Positions 9,110 to 18,836 are shown, counted from the first letter of the stretch. The stretch is 64,000 nt of DNA from a cyanobacterium PCC 7702 (GCA_000332255.1 KB235926.1:4440537-4504536), one strand, 5' to 3'. Translations and numbers: made by a program. Notes: a model not told the origin generated them from the letters alone.

Positions 9110-10402
9110 TTAAGAAGCATCTTTTTCAGACTTAAGTTGAGATAAAATCAAGGGAACTTTGGGAGCCAGGAAAAAACCCATTAAACTAGCAAATAAAATA
9201 GGAGTTAAGGGAGCAAAATTAGCAAGTTTTGACAGCAGGAGAGTAGTACTGACAGGCGTGCGCGTCACCGCCGCATTAATAGCTGCCATGGTACAAATCA
9301 TAGCTAAAGAAGGATTAATTCCAGCAATAAAAACAGCGATCGCCTTTCCTATACAAGCACCTGTAAAAAACAAGGGAATAATAAATCCACCCCGCCATCC
9401 CCCCGTGACTGTAAAGGCAATAGAAAACATTTTACCTAAGGCTAAACTCAACAAAAATACACCTGAAAAGTTAATAGTAGCAATTTCTTCTAACTGTTCG
9501 TGTCCAAAATAACGAGTTAAAGGCAACACGAATGCTAAAATCCCCAAAGCTAGTCCTGCTAAAGTTGTGCGCAAATAAATCGGTCCGGGAATGCGGGCGA
9601 ACAAGCGATCGCATCCGTGAAAAATACCAATAAATACCCACCCTGCTAATGCTCCAACAATCCCAAATAAAACAGCCCAAGCAAAATCGTCAATGTTTTC
9701 TAAGGTGTACTGGGGAAAAGTCCATGTTGGTGCAATTCCCAAATGTGTAATTAAAGCAAAGACAACATAACTAGCACAACTAGAAACAATAGCAGGCATG
9801 AGTGCTTCGTAGTACTCGAGAACGTGTTCGTGGTGTAAAATCTCTAAAGCAAACATGGCGCCGCCCAACGGCGAACCAAACAAGGCAGTAAAACCTGTTG
9901 CCATTCCTGCTAAACTCAAAGTCCGTACCTCGTGACCTTGCAGCTGCAGGCGATCGGCAAACCAAGTACCGAACGATCCTGTTACCTGTACCAAAGGTGC
10001 TTCTGGACCGGCACTGCCACCCGCTGATATACTCACCAAAGAAGCCAAAATCATCGAGGGATTTTTGCGAGTGTCCAGCCTTCCGTTGCGAAAATGAATA
10101 TTATCAACGATAACGCCAATTTCACCAGGATTTCCCAGAAAATGAATGATTAAACCCACAAGAAAACCAGCTAGTGGCATTACTAGCAAAAGACTGTAAC
10201 CTGCAAATTTTTGCAGCCCGTGAGTTATCAATTCTAAAACATTCCAATACAAAGCGGCAAATAAACCGCCTCCAGCTCCCAAAGCTACCCAACGCAGAAC
10301 CCAACGGGATATGACAAAGGGATTGCGTCTTACTAGTCCAAATAGTTGCGGGAATGTCCAACGTTGAGTTCGATCTAGTCTTTGACGCTGCTTTGGTTGC
10401 AC
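9110..10402 (-). CDS. ClC-family anion channel or transporter
   Basis: 430 residues, about ten hydrophobic helices. ClC proteins move chloride or related anions across the membrane, either as channels or as proton-coupled exchangers. The gating glutamate motif is present as GPEAPLVQ (Glu134), aligning with GREGPTVQ of E. coli ClcA. The helix-H segment reads FALEIL (Glu187-Ile188) where exchangers have a pair of glutamates; the internal proton-site glutamate therefore appears to be Ile. The GSGIP selectivity motif is degenerate (GNPGEIG). There is no C-terminal CBS domain. It stands alone, divergent from rnz. Whether it is an exchanger or a channel cannot be decided from sequence. Confidence 0.85.
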   Translation of the reverse strand: MQPKQRQRLDRTQRWTFPQLFGLVRRNPFVISRWVLRWVALGAGGGLFAALYWNVLELITHGLQKFAGYSLLLVMPLAGFLVGLIIHFLGNPGEIGVIVDNIHFRNGRLDTRKNPSMILASLVSISAGGSAGPEAPLVQVTGSFGTWFADRLQLQGHEVRTLSLAGMATGFTALFGSPLGGAMFALEILHHEHVLEYYEALMPAIVSSCASYVVFALITHLGIAPTWTFPQYTLENIDDFAWAVLFGIVGALAGWVFIGIFHGCDRLFARIPGPIYLRTTLAGLALGILAFVLPLTRYFGHEQLEEIATINFSGVFLLSLALGKMFSIAFTVTGGWRGGFIIPLFFTGACIGKAIAVFIAGINPSLAMICTMAAINAAVTRTPVSTTLLLSKLANFAPLTPILFASLMGFFLAPKVPLILSQLKSEKDAS

Positions 10403-10700
10403 TGTTGTTTTCCAGTTGTTGATTTAACTTTTTCGTGGTGTCGATGGACCGTTTGCAAACAAGGAACTACCTGCAGACTTTGCTGCATCTGTCATCCACT
10501 AAGATTGCTTATTTGTTTCGGCACGATCGCACACTATCGATGTCATAATAACATCACTTATCAAAAAAACTGCGGTGCTGGCAAGCTTTTTTGAGGCGCT
10601 GCTCAGTAGTAGAAGTAGTAGTATGGTATTTTTCAGGTTTTTCCGTGCCACTATATTAATAGAAAGCCCAATCAATTAGGATAAAGGCAGATATAACGCT

Positions 10701-11672
10701 GTGCAGATAACATTTCTAGGGACAAGTTCCGGTGTACCCACGCGATCGCGCAATGTTTCTAGTGTTGCTCTGAAACTACCACAAAAAGCACAACTATGGT
10801 TATTTGACTGTGGTGAGGGTACTCAACATCAACTTTTGCGCAGTGACCTCAAAAGTAGTCAAATCTCGCGCATATTTATCACCCACATGCATGGCGATCA
10901 TATCTTCGGTTTGATGGGTCTTCTTGCTAGCTGCAGCTTGTCAGGAAATGTAGAACAAATTGACATTTACGGACCCCCCGGATTAAATGAATACCTGCAA
11001 GCAGGTTTGCGTTATTCCCACACTCGCTTTTCCTTTCCCGTTAAAGTTCACGCCATACGTCCCGGAGTAATTTACGAAGATTCGGAATTCACAGTTAGCT
11101 GCAACTTACTACACCACCGCATCACTACCTTCGGTTATCGTGTTGCTGAAAAAGACCGACCCGGACCTTTCGATATCGAAAAAGCAAAGGAAATGCAAAT
11201 TCCCCCCGGTCGCGTTTACGGTCAGCTCAAACGAGGCGAAACCGTAAAGTTACCCGATGGAAGAGTGTTTCATGGTGCAGAATTTTGCGGACCAACTGAA
11301 ATTGGACGCAAAATAGCCTACTGCACAGATACTATTTATTGTGAAAACGCAGTGGAACTAGCACGAGATGCAGATGTGTTAATCCATGAAGCAACTTTTT
11401 CTCACCAAGACGCGCAGCTGGCCTTTGAGCGGTTGCACTCTACATCCACAATGGCTGCTCAAACCGCTTTAGCAGCTGGAGCACACCGCCTGCTCATCAC
11501 TCATTTTAGCCCCCGCTATGCTCCTGGTAATCCCATTGAATTAAAGGATCTGCTGTATGAAGCTCGTGCTATTTTCCCCAATACAGATATGGCTTATGAC
11601 TTTATGACTTACGAAGTTCCCAGACGGCGAAATGTACAGTTAAACAAACTTGGTGCTTCCCAATCAAGCTGA
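10701..11672 (+). CDS. rnz: Ribonuclease Z
   Basis: 323 residues from a GTG start. tRNA 3' processing endonuclease of the metallo-beta-lactamase superfamily. The zinc site HMHGDH is at residues 62-67, with the later LIHEATFS and LITHFSPRY motifs that complete the active site and the RNase Z signature. The protein begins MQITFLGTSSGVP, which is the normal start of the family, so the GTG is the right initiator. It is divergently oriented from the ClC gene, with about 300 bp between them that should hold both promoters. Confidence 0.95.
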   Translation: MQITFLGTSSGVPTRSRNVSSVALKLPQKAQLWLFDCGEGTQHQLLRSDLKSSQISRIFITHMHGDHIFGLMGLLASCSLSGNVEQIDIYGPPGLNEYLQAGLRYSHTRFSFPVKVHAIRPGVIYEDSEFTVSCNLLHHRITTFGYRVAEKDRPGPFDIEKAKEMQIPPGRVYGQLKRGETVKLPDGRVFHGAEFCGPTEIGRKIAYCTDTIYCENAVELARDADVLIHEATFSHQDAQLAFERLHSTSTMAAQTALAAGAHRLLITHFSPRYAPGNPIELKDLLYEARAIFPNTDMAYDFMTYEVPRRRNVQLNKLGASQSS

Positions 11673-12238
11673 GCGCTCACAATTGGATAGAAAGAAAAAT
11701 GGATTTATTTTATACATAATAATTTTTAAGTGTCGAAAACACTTGTATCTAAATTATATACTTTTTTAGTAGAAAATTTGCTTGTTAAGGAAAATTTTTC
11801 CTGTATTTAGCTGAAATTTTTATACATATTTCCCGCAAACATTTTTGTATAAAAACTAAAAATAGCTGGAAAATCAAACAGCTATAAAATTAATCAACAG
11901 CAGCGTCGCTTAAGATTGATAAGAACTAAATTATTCCGATTAATTGCTGGAACGAAACTTAGTTCCCTATTTTCAGTAGAATGAATGTATAAAATATCAA
12001 CGAGTTTGTTGCATATCTATTTACAGAGAAACCAAATCCAGTTAAATATAGCTCAGACAAGATTTTTTAAATTTCTGATATAGAGTGCCAACTTGTATCT
12101 ACAAGGGCAGGATAATTGGATTAAACTGATCTTTTTGCCTTTGGTATTAAGAAGATTTTGGCATTTTGCCTAATCGGCAGGTACTTTTCTTTTAAAATAA
12201 CCAAATTATTTAGCTCTGTTCATGAGGAGATTTTGAGA
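11673..12238. other. Intergenic, no gene seen
   Basis: A 566-bp very AT-rich stretch between rnz and the Wzc-like gene with frequent stops in all frames. It should contain the promoter of the downstream gene. An in-frame TTG at 12158 could extend the downstream ORF, but the GAGGAG at 12223 points to a later start. No RNA gene or repeat was recognised. Confidence 0.5.
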
Positions 12239-14539
12239 GTGATTAACACTAGTCTGGAGCGAGGACAACTGGTTATTTCCCCCCAAATAAACACTGTTGA
12301 TTCCAAAAAAATCTCTACAATTGTTTGGCAAAAGCGCTTTTTAATAGCGGGTATTTCCTGCGCAGTTATATCTGTTACAGGCTTTTTAGCTTTTCGCGGG
12401 GAACCAACTTACCGCAGCTCTATGCAAATATTAATCAACTCCGAACTCCATGCTAAACAAAAGCTAAGTGCAATTCCAGAAAATTTAGATAAAAATTTAA
12501 CTTTAATGATATTAGAAGCACTGGATTACACTCCTGAAATCAGGTTGATGCTCAGTTCTAAACTGTTGCAAAAAGCTGTAAACTTGCTTCATTCCCAATA
12601 CCCCGATCTGACAGTAGAACAAATCAAAGGGGAAAATGGTCGGGAAAAGGCGTTAGCTATCAAGAAATTAGTCGATCCTGCTAGCGGTCAAGTGTTTGAG
12701 CTTTCCTTTGCAGCTAGCGATCCCCTGAAAGCGCAAAAAGTATTGCAAGTTCTGCAAAAAGTGTTCCGGGACGACAGCATCGAGCAAAAGAAATACCGTC
12801 TGGAAAAAGCTCTTGCTTTCGTTAACGATCGCCTACCCGAAATCAAACAGCGTTTAAAAGTAGCTGAGGAAAAATTAGAAAAATTTCGCCAGAAACATAA
12901 TTTATTTGCGCCCGAAACCCAAAACAAAATTCTTTTAGAATCACTAGCAGATATTAAAGGACATTTACAAGCAACTCGCGCGCAATTGCAAGACTTGCAA
13001 GCTCGCCAACAAAACCTTCAAAAGGAATTAACTTCTTCTCAAACTTCGCCACCGTCTTCTTCGAAAGCTTCATTGCTTCGCCTTCAGACACTGGTCAATG
13101 AAATTGAAAAAACCGAACTAGCACTAGCTCAACAACGCCAACGCTACACGGATAACTTTCCTTCTGTGCAAAGCTTAATTCAGCAGCGCCAAAATCAAGT
13201 TGAGTTGTTAAGGGAAGAAATCAAGCAGTTTCTTGCAGACAACAAAGACAAAAAATCCCTAGCTTTGCAGCAGCTGCTCAACAAAACTAACACCTCCACC
13301 CCGCAAACAACAAACTGGGAAGCGCTAAAGCAATCGCTCGCAGCAGATACAGCAAAATCTTTATCGGGACAAGAAGAATTAACAAAAAAAGCCGATCTCA
13401 AGCAACAATTAACAGATATCCAAACAGTGATTGCAGGACTGAGTGCCCACCAAAAAAGTTTAGAGCAATCAGAACAACAAATACTCTCGGAATTGAATAA
13501 ATATCCAACCTTGGTATCGCAGTACCAAAGCTTGTTACCAGAAGTAGAAACTAATCGCCAAAAACTGAAGCAGCTAATGCATCTACAACAATTCCTGGGA
13601 CTGCAAATGTCTCAACTCAATTCAGATTTGCAAGTTTTAGAAGAACCGCAACCAGGAGTGTATGCAGTTAAAGATAAATTGTTATTTTTGCTAGGGGGAG
13701 CGATCGCCGCACCAATTATAGGGTTAGCAGCTGCTTTAGTATGGGGATTATCTAACAACGTCATTTACTCTTCCCAAGAGTTACAAAAATTAACGAATCT
13801 GCCTTTATTAGCAACAGTTCCGAAACTGCGATCGCCGCTACATTGGCTATCGCTGTGGCGATTTGTTCGCAAACCGCGGTGCATTGCGATCAACTCTCCA
13901 GTAGCGGAAATTTTTGCACAAAAGCCAGTTCCAGTTTACAGCACCTGGCCTTTTCACCAAACGCTGGACATGGCCTACCAAAATTTAGAAATCGTCAAAT
14001 CTCCCTTATCCTTCAAGTCTTTAATGATCACATCAGCGCGTTCGCAAGAAGGTAAAACAACTTTGGCGTTGGGATTAGCAGTGAGCGCAGCTCGGATGCA
14101 TCGTCGGGTACTGCTAATAGATGCTAACTTGCATCAGCCAAAGCTACACAAAGTTCTGGCCCTTTCTAACGATTGGGGATTATCCTTATTATTAGTAGAT
14201 GAAGCAAATACCTGCTTTAGAGATTACATTCAACCTATTCATCCCTCTATTGATGTTTTGACGGCGGGATCCGCCAAAGAAGATACAGTCAAACTACTGA
14301 GTTCCCAGCGGATGAAGGAACTGTTGAAAACCTTTGAATGCACCTACGACCTTGTGTTGATCGATGCTCCCGCCATTCTCAGCATGGTTGATGCCAGGAT
14401 TTTAGCAACCTTCTGCAATAGTATTGTTATGGTAGCGCACCTGGGGCGAGTCACAGCCACGGAAGTTATTCAAGCTACCAGTATTTTGAGTAACTTGAAT
14501 TTGATAGGTATAATTGCCAATGCAGCTAGCACTTCTTAG
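12239..14539 (+). CDS. Wzc-type polysaccharide chain-length/tyrosine autokinase protein
   Basis: About 766 residues from GTG 12239, which sits behind GAGGAG; a TTG start at 12158 is possible. Layout: a Wzz domain with a first transmembrane span near residues 27-45, a long periplasmic coiled coil (about 170-440), a second span near 485-505, then a BY-kinase domain with Walker A QEGKTT (Lys about 606), Walker A' VLLIDAN and Walker B LVLIDAP. Such proteins control export and length of exopolysaccharide. The chain ends right after the kinase fold (IIANAASTS) without the tyrosine-rich tail on which Wzc autophosphorylates. No other polysaccharide export gene is nearby. Confidence 0.85.
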   Translation: MINTSLERGQLVISPQINTVDSKKISTIVWQKRFLIAGISCAVISVTGFLAFRGEPTYRSSMQILINSELHAKQKLSAIPENLDKNLTLMILEALDYTPEIRLMLSSKLLQKAVNLLHSQYPDLTVEQIKGENGREKALAIKKLVDPASGQVFELSFAASDPLKAQKVLQVLQKVFRDDSIEQKKYRLEKALAFVNDRLPEIKQRLKVAEEKLEKFRQKHNLFAPETQNKILLESLADIKGHLQATRAQLQDLQARQQNLQKELTSSQTSPPSSSKASLLRLQTLVNEIEKTELALAQQRQRYTDNFPSVQSLIQQRQNQVELLREEIKQFLADNKDKKSLALQQLLNKTNTSTPQTTNWEALKQSLAADTAKSLSGQEELTKKADLKQQLTDIQTVIAGLSAHQKSLEQSEQQILSELNKYPTLVSQYQSLLPEVETNRQKLKQLMHLQQFLGLQMSQLNSDLQVLEEPQPGVYAVKDKLLFLLGGAIAAPIIGLAAALVWGLSNNVIYSSQELQKLTNLPLLATVPKLRSPLHWLSLWRFVRKPRCIAINSPVAEIFAQKPVPVYSTWPFHQTLDMAYQNLEIVKSPLSFKSLMITSARSQEGKTTLALGLAVSAARMHRRVLLIDANLHQPKLHKVLALSNDWGLSLLLVDEANTCFRDYIQPIHPSIDVLTAGSAKEDTVKLLSSQRMKELLKTFECTYDLVLIDAPAILSMVDARILATFCNSIVMVAHLGRVTATEVIQATSILSNLNLIGIIANAASTS

Positions 14540-14548
14540 CTGATGAAA

Positions 14549-15277
14549 TCAATGTCTTCTCCCAGCTCCTAGATACAGCTCCCCTACTTTAGGATCGTTG
14601 AGCAATTCTAGACCGGGACCTTCGATCGCATCTCGTCCCGATTCTAAAACGTAACCCCGGTGCGCCATTTCCAAAGCTTTACGAGCGTTTTGCTCTACCA
14701 AGACGATCGCTGTACCTTTGCGATTAATTTCTTTAATTTGCTCGAATACTTGGGTTACCAAAATAGGGGACAAAGCTGCAGAAGGTTCATCCAAAAGCAG
14801 CAAACTTGGTTCTAACATTAAAGCTTTACCCATAGCTAGCATCTGGCGTTCTCCTCCACTAAGAGTACCAGCGCGCTGGTTGCGGCGATCGTGTAGTCTG
14901 GGAAACATGGCAAATATTTTCTCTTTGAGGGGTGAGAGGGAAACGTCCCGGACAAAAGCACCCATTTCCAAATTTTCCTCCACAGTTAATGAAGGAAAGA
15001 CATTTTTCAATTGCGGCACGTAACACATTCCTTTTTGGACGATATGATTTGACTTGAGTCCAGTGATATCTTCTCCTTTGAAGGTGATTGTACCTGTATG
15101 AGGTGTCAACAGACCAAAAATAGTTTTTGCTAAGGTAGATTTCCCTGCGCCATTGGGACCTATCACTGTTACCAGTTCCCCAGGATAAACACAAAAATTT
15201 ACGCCTTGGAGAATATCTGCATCTTTAACGTATCCGGCGTAGACATTTTTTACTTCTAATAAATACTCAGTACTCAT
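14549..15277 (-). CDS. natE: Branched-chain/neutral amino-acid ABC transporter ATPase (LivF/NatE type)
   Basis: 242 residues. Cytoplasmic ATPase of a HAAT-family importer. Walker A GPNGAGKST, Q-loop, ABC signature LSGGERQ, Walker B LLLLDEPSAAL and the H-loop region (LVEQNA, where Gln-Asn replaces the His as usual in LivF) are all present. The ITGLKSNHIVQKG region matches the LivF/NatE subgroup. No permease or binding-protein gene adjoins it, as is common for the scattered nat genes of cyanobacteria. UrtE or generic LivF is an alternative. It converges on the Wzc-like gene with a 9-bp gap. Confidence 0.8.
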   Translation of the reverse strand: MSTEYLLEVKNVYAGYVKDADILQGVNFCVYPGELVTVIGPNGAGKSTLAKTIFGLLTPHTGTITFKGEDITGLKSNHIVQKGMCYVPQLKNVFPSLTVEENLEMGAFVRDVSLSPLKEKIFAMFPRLHDRRNQRAGTLSGGERQMLAMGKALMLEPSLLLLDEPSAALSPILVTQVFEQIKEINRKGTAIVLVEQNARKALEMAHRGYVLESGRDAIEGPGLELLNDPKVGELYLGAGRRH

Positions 15278-15377
15278 AGATTTCGGAGTCAGGGGTTGGT
15301 AGGTAAAAAGTGGATATTAGCCGCATGCGGGATCCGGGAGCAGGGAAATAACCCCTGTTTCCCTTTTCTCTCCCAAA

Positions 15378-15605
15378 TTAGGACGGTGTTTTTTGCAAAT
15401 CTGGTCTTTCTTCCGGGACAATCGCTCCTTCTACCGGACAAACTTGTATGCATATACCACAGTCAATGCAGGTAGCAAAGTCGATCCAGTACCAATCGGT
15501 TCCCTTGATATTTTTACCGGGACCGGGATGAATGCAAGCAACCGGACAAGCGTCTACACAATCAGCAACGCCTTCACAAACTTCAGTTACAATCGTGTGT
15601 GGCAT
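15378..15605 (-). CDS. Small two-cluster ferredoxin
   Basis: 75 residues from the ATG at 15605, chosen because GAGGGG lies just upstream and the family starts MPHTIV; the frame is open further upstream without a good start. Eight cysteines lie at 10, 16, 20, 24 and 46, 49, 52, 56. The C-terminal set is the classical CxxCxxCxxxCP motif. The N-terminal set (C-x5-C-x3-CP-x2-C) resembles seven-iron ferredoxins, in which one cysteine of the first motif is lacking. It should carry one [4Fe-4S] and one [3Fe-4S] or [4Fe-4S] cluster and act in soluble electron transfer. Neighbours give no partner. Confidence 0.88.
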   Translation of the reverse strand: MPHTIVTEVCEGVADCVDACPVACIHPGPGKNIKGTDWYWIDFATCIDCGICIQVCPVEGAIVPEERPDLQKTPS

Positions 15606-15710
15606 GGTTTTCCCCTCTTTATTAAGATCGTTCGTCATTGCTGTACCTAGCCAGCTAGCTGTTTTTAGCCTACAACAATACCTAGCCATCAACGGTACAG
15701 AAACGTTGGT

Positions 15711-18596
15711 TTATTCTGGTCTGAGGTCTTTAGATATTTCTACAATACCCGTAGTGCCATCAATGCGCACTCTTTGCCCATCCTCCAGGACACATGTAGC
15801 ATGACGCACATCCATGACTGCAGGAATACCATATTCCCGTGCCAGGATAGCGCCGTGAGAAAGCTTTCCTCCTACTTCTGCAATCAATCCTTTCACTTTG
15901 AGCATTAAGGCAGCACAACCTGAGTCAGTATAAGGTACTACTAAAATTGTCTCTCCATCGATGTCTGGCAAAGATTGTAAATTTCGCCACACCTTTACCC
16001 GTCCTACTGCTTGTCCGGGACTAGCGGGAATGCCTTGTAATACTTGGTCGGGGGATAAATTAGTCACTCGAAAAGGTAAAGCAGGAGGAGTATTGCCGTA
16101 GACTAAAAGCGGTACCGGTCGGATTTGACTGTGTTGGGTAAATTGCGATCGTCTGGTGGCTATTATTTCTGTTAAGACTTTCACAAATTCGGGTTCGCTA
16201 CCTTCCACCAAGCGTCGTACTTCTTCAAATTCCAGAAAAAAGATATCTCCAGTTTCTTTGAGCAAACCAGAGTTTAACCAAATTTTTTCCAGAGCAACAA
16301 AAGACCAGCGCAACTGAGCTAAAAGCTGGGAATAAATTTCGGTAACTCGACCTTTTAAATCCACCCGTTGCTGTACAAAACCTTTTTTTCTCTTGATTTG
16401 GCCAAGTCGCAGTTTGGGGGATTCTTCCTCCTGCATGAATTGCACGAATAACTGCTTTAAAATTTGGGGTTGTTCTTTCCAAGTGGGAACAGCTATGTCA
16501 GTTCCTACTTCGCTGAGATAACCGTAACTGTGCAAAAGTTGTTCGAATTCTGCCACAATTGCTTGTCCTTGTGGAGAAAGGGCCATTTCTGCAAACACGG
16601 CGTCTGCATCTTCTGAGGAACTGGCAAATTTTCCTTTCGCTTTCGCAGCTAAGGCGTGTAGCGATCGCAAAGCTGCCACTTCTGGTGTCAGGCTGTAATC
16701 TAATTCTACGTCTTTGACTTGCAAAATGGCCTGGCGTAGAGCTACACTCAAGGGAGCCATAATACTGTAGTAAGTAGCGCAGCGCAGCAAATCTAAAATG
16801 CGGTCAATTCTGGCTAGTAACTTTTGTGGTTCCAATTGCTGCGGTGATTCTCGGGATAGTTCCCCTAACCCAGGAGAAAAACACTTTCGCCAATCGCGCC
16901 GAAAGTCCCTTTCTAAAAATAATTCTCGCATCGCTAAGCGCAGCAGACCGGGTAAATTCTGCAAAGTGCTACTTAGCGGCGGTTTGCTTAATTTTGCTCC
17001 CCGAGTTAAAAATTCTAGGCTTTCTGGCGGTAAGCCCATGCGGCGAAAAATTTCCCCTAAAACAGTAGCGTTAAAATAAGCATGGGAATAGTGCAGCGTT
17101 GCTGTTTGATTAAAATCTAATCCCAAAGCGCGTTTACCCAACACCAAAGTAAAAAGTTCTCCCCACACACCGCATGTTAAGGGACGATTGATCGACCAGG
17201 TCAAGGGACGAATTGCACCAGGAAGAACTTCGGCGGCAATTTTGCGCGTCCAAATGGGAATCATGGTACTGATCGGACGAGCTTGCAAAATCCAAAGGGT
17301 CTGTCCGTCGTAACTCCACTCGATGTCCTGGGGAATTCCGTAATAACGGTCTTCCAATCGTCTGCTTAAATATGCAACTTGCTTGAGTAGTGGTTGCGGT
17401 ACGCTTCCTTGTCCTTCTAATTGAATTAATGCTAAGTTTTCTGTATCGACTACAAAAGCGCGATACTGCTCTGGAGTAATTTTTCCAGAAACTACCTGCG
17501 CTGGACTTCCGGCTAAAGCTTCAATTACTACTGCATCTTGTTCTTGAGTGACGGGATCGCGACTGAAAGCTACCCCGGAAAACAAGCTTTGCACTTGTTG
17601 CTGAATTAACACTGCCATGGCAGCTTCTTTGACATGGCGATCGCGTCGGTACTGCACTGCCACCGGATGGTTATAAGACGCCCGCACTTGAGCGATGGCG
17701 CTTCGCAAACCTTCTTTGGTGGTAACATTTAAAATAGTCTCGTACTGTCCTGCTCCGGAAGCTTGCTCTGCATCTTCTCCTATCGCAGAAGAACGCACCA
17801 CCAAAGGACTCAATTCCGATGGCTGTAAAAACTCGATTAATGCTTGCGGATCTTCCTGAGGTGGCAGTATCCATCCTTTGGGAACAGAATAACCCCATCG
17901 CTTAATTTCCGACAGTCTTGCTGCTTTGTATCCCACCACCGCCGGGTCTAATTCGTCATCCAAAGAAAGAATACCGCGATCGCCGCGCAAAAACTGTAAC
18001 ATTGCCTGTGACTCTGGTTGTGCATCTTGAACTGGTAGATCTAAATCGTCGGGTATTTGTTTGTAAATCCACCCTAACAGGGTAGCAAGAGCAATAGCTG
18101 CAATAATTCTAAAGGAATCGTCGACGTGCAAAATCCCTACAATAATCGGAAAAAGAATCAAAACTCCGTATTTGGCTAATATTCGATCCCGCGAAATCGT
18201 AAAACATATGCCTGCTACTACCATGACAAATGCTGCTACTAAGGGATCGTGGACTATAAACCCCCAAACTACATTTGTAGTACCCGCGCCTCGACCCACA
18301 AAGTACCGACCTGCAACCAAGGCGATTAAAGCTACTAACTCCCAAGCAGACCCACTGGGAAAGAAAATCCGAGAAATTAAAACTGCAGCAATTCCCTTTA
18401 ATGCTTCTGACAGTACCGCTAAAATTCCTACCCACGTACCACCATGGTAGAAAGACGCCGCCACCCCAATATTGCCAGTACCAGCTTTTGCTAATTGTCG
18501 CCGCGAGAGGGCTTGATTAATCCAGGCAATTAGCGGTAATGCACCCAAAAAAGGGCAGACAATCAAGATAACAAAAACACCCCAGAGTTCACGCAT
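15711..18596 (-). CDS. Fusion of PlsY-like membrane domain and PEP-synthase/rifampin-phosphotransferase-like module
   Basis: 961 residues. Residues 1-180 hold about five hydrophobic helices and a PlsY-type motif 1 (GTGNIG at 39-44, then LSEALKG). PlsY motif 2, which carries catalytic residues in true glycerol-3-phosphate acyltransferases, is degenerate (AGRYFVGRGAGTTN). Residues about 205-445 form a PPDK/PEP-synthase ATP-grasp domain (VVRSSAIGEDAEQASGAG at 267-284; WILQARPIS at the end). A middle domain of about 400 residues follows, then the swivelling phosphohistidine domain with GGKLSHGAI (His914). The C-terminal PEP/pyruvate barrel of PEP synthase is absent, so the layout is that of rifampin phosphotransferases: ATP, His, then an unknown acceptor. 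The substrate is unknown; the membrane domain hints at a lipid or glycerol phosphate. Confidence 0.82.
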   Translation of the reverse strand: MRELWGVFVILIVCPFLGALPLIAWINQALSRRQLAKAGTGNIGVAASFYHGGTWVGILAVLSEALKGIAAVLISRIFFPSGSAWELVALIALVAGRYFVGRGAGTTNVVWGFIVHDPLVAAFVMVVAGICFTISRDRILAKYGVLILFPIIVGILHVDDSFRIIAAIALATLLGWIYKQIPDDLDLPVQDAQPESQAMLQFLRGDRGILSLDDELDPAVVGYKAARLSEIKRWGYSVPKGWILPPQEDPQALIEFLQPSELSPLVVRSSAIGEDAEQASGAGQYETILNVTTKEGLRSAIAQVRASYNHPVAVQYRRDRHVKEAAMAVLIQQQVQSLFSGVAFSRDPVTQEQDAVVIEALAGSPAQVVSGKITPEQYRAFVVDTENLALIQLEGQGSVPQPLLKQVAYLSRRLEDRYYGIPQDIEWSYDGQTLWILQARPISTMIPIWTRKIAAEVLPGAIRPLTWSINRPLTCGVWGELFTLVLGKRALGLDFNQTATLHYSHAYFNATVLGEIFRRMGLPPESLEFLTRGAKLSKPPLSSTLQNLPGLLRLAMRELFLERDFRRDWRKCFSPGLGELSRESPQQLEPQKLLARIDRILDLLRCATYYSIMAPLSVALRQAILQVKDVELDYSLTPEVAALRSLHALAAKAKGKFASSSEDADAVFAEMALSPQGQAIVAEFEQLLHSYGYLSEVGTDIAVPTWKEQPQILKQLFVQFMQEEESPKLRLGQIKRKKGFVQQRVDLKGRVTEIYSQLLAQLRWSFVALEKIWLNSGLLKETGDIFFLEFEEVRRLVEGSEPEFVKVLTEIIATRRSQFTQHSQIRPVPLLVYGNTPPALPFRVTNLSPDQVLQGIPASPGQAVGRVKVWRNLQSLPDIDGETILVVPYTDSGCAALMLKVKGLIAEVGGKLSHGAILAREYGIPAVMDVRHATCVLEDGQRVRIDGTTGIVEISKDLRPE

Positions 18597-18701
18597 TGTC
18601 TATCCTGGATTTTAGATCTATACTTTCTTCAATCTAAAATCTCAAACTCGAATTGTTAGTATATCTTAGGACTTTTTGTTGTTTATCGATACTTGCATTT
18701 G

Positions 18702-18730
18702 TAAAAGGGCGCTGGGAGATATTGCGCCCT
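18702..18730 (-). terminator. Rho-independent terminator
   Basis: On the minus strand a seven-pair stem (AGGGCGC with GCGCCCT) is followed by a short T run. It lies about 105 bp beyond the stop of the 46-residue membrane protein gene and probably ends that transcript. Confidence 0.6.
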
Positions 18731-18836
18731 ACTTGCTAATTTACAAATTTCTTAGCTTGAGGGTAACAGACCGACCCAATTCTCGCTGCTTTTTGCATTT
18801 GCAACGCGTGCCAAACAAAGCACCGCAGTATCTTTA

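Noticed and set aside
15711-18596. Phosphoenolpyruvate synthase
   Set aside because: The C-terminal PEP/pyruvate-binding barrel is missing and a membrane domain is fused at the front.
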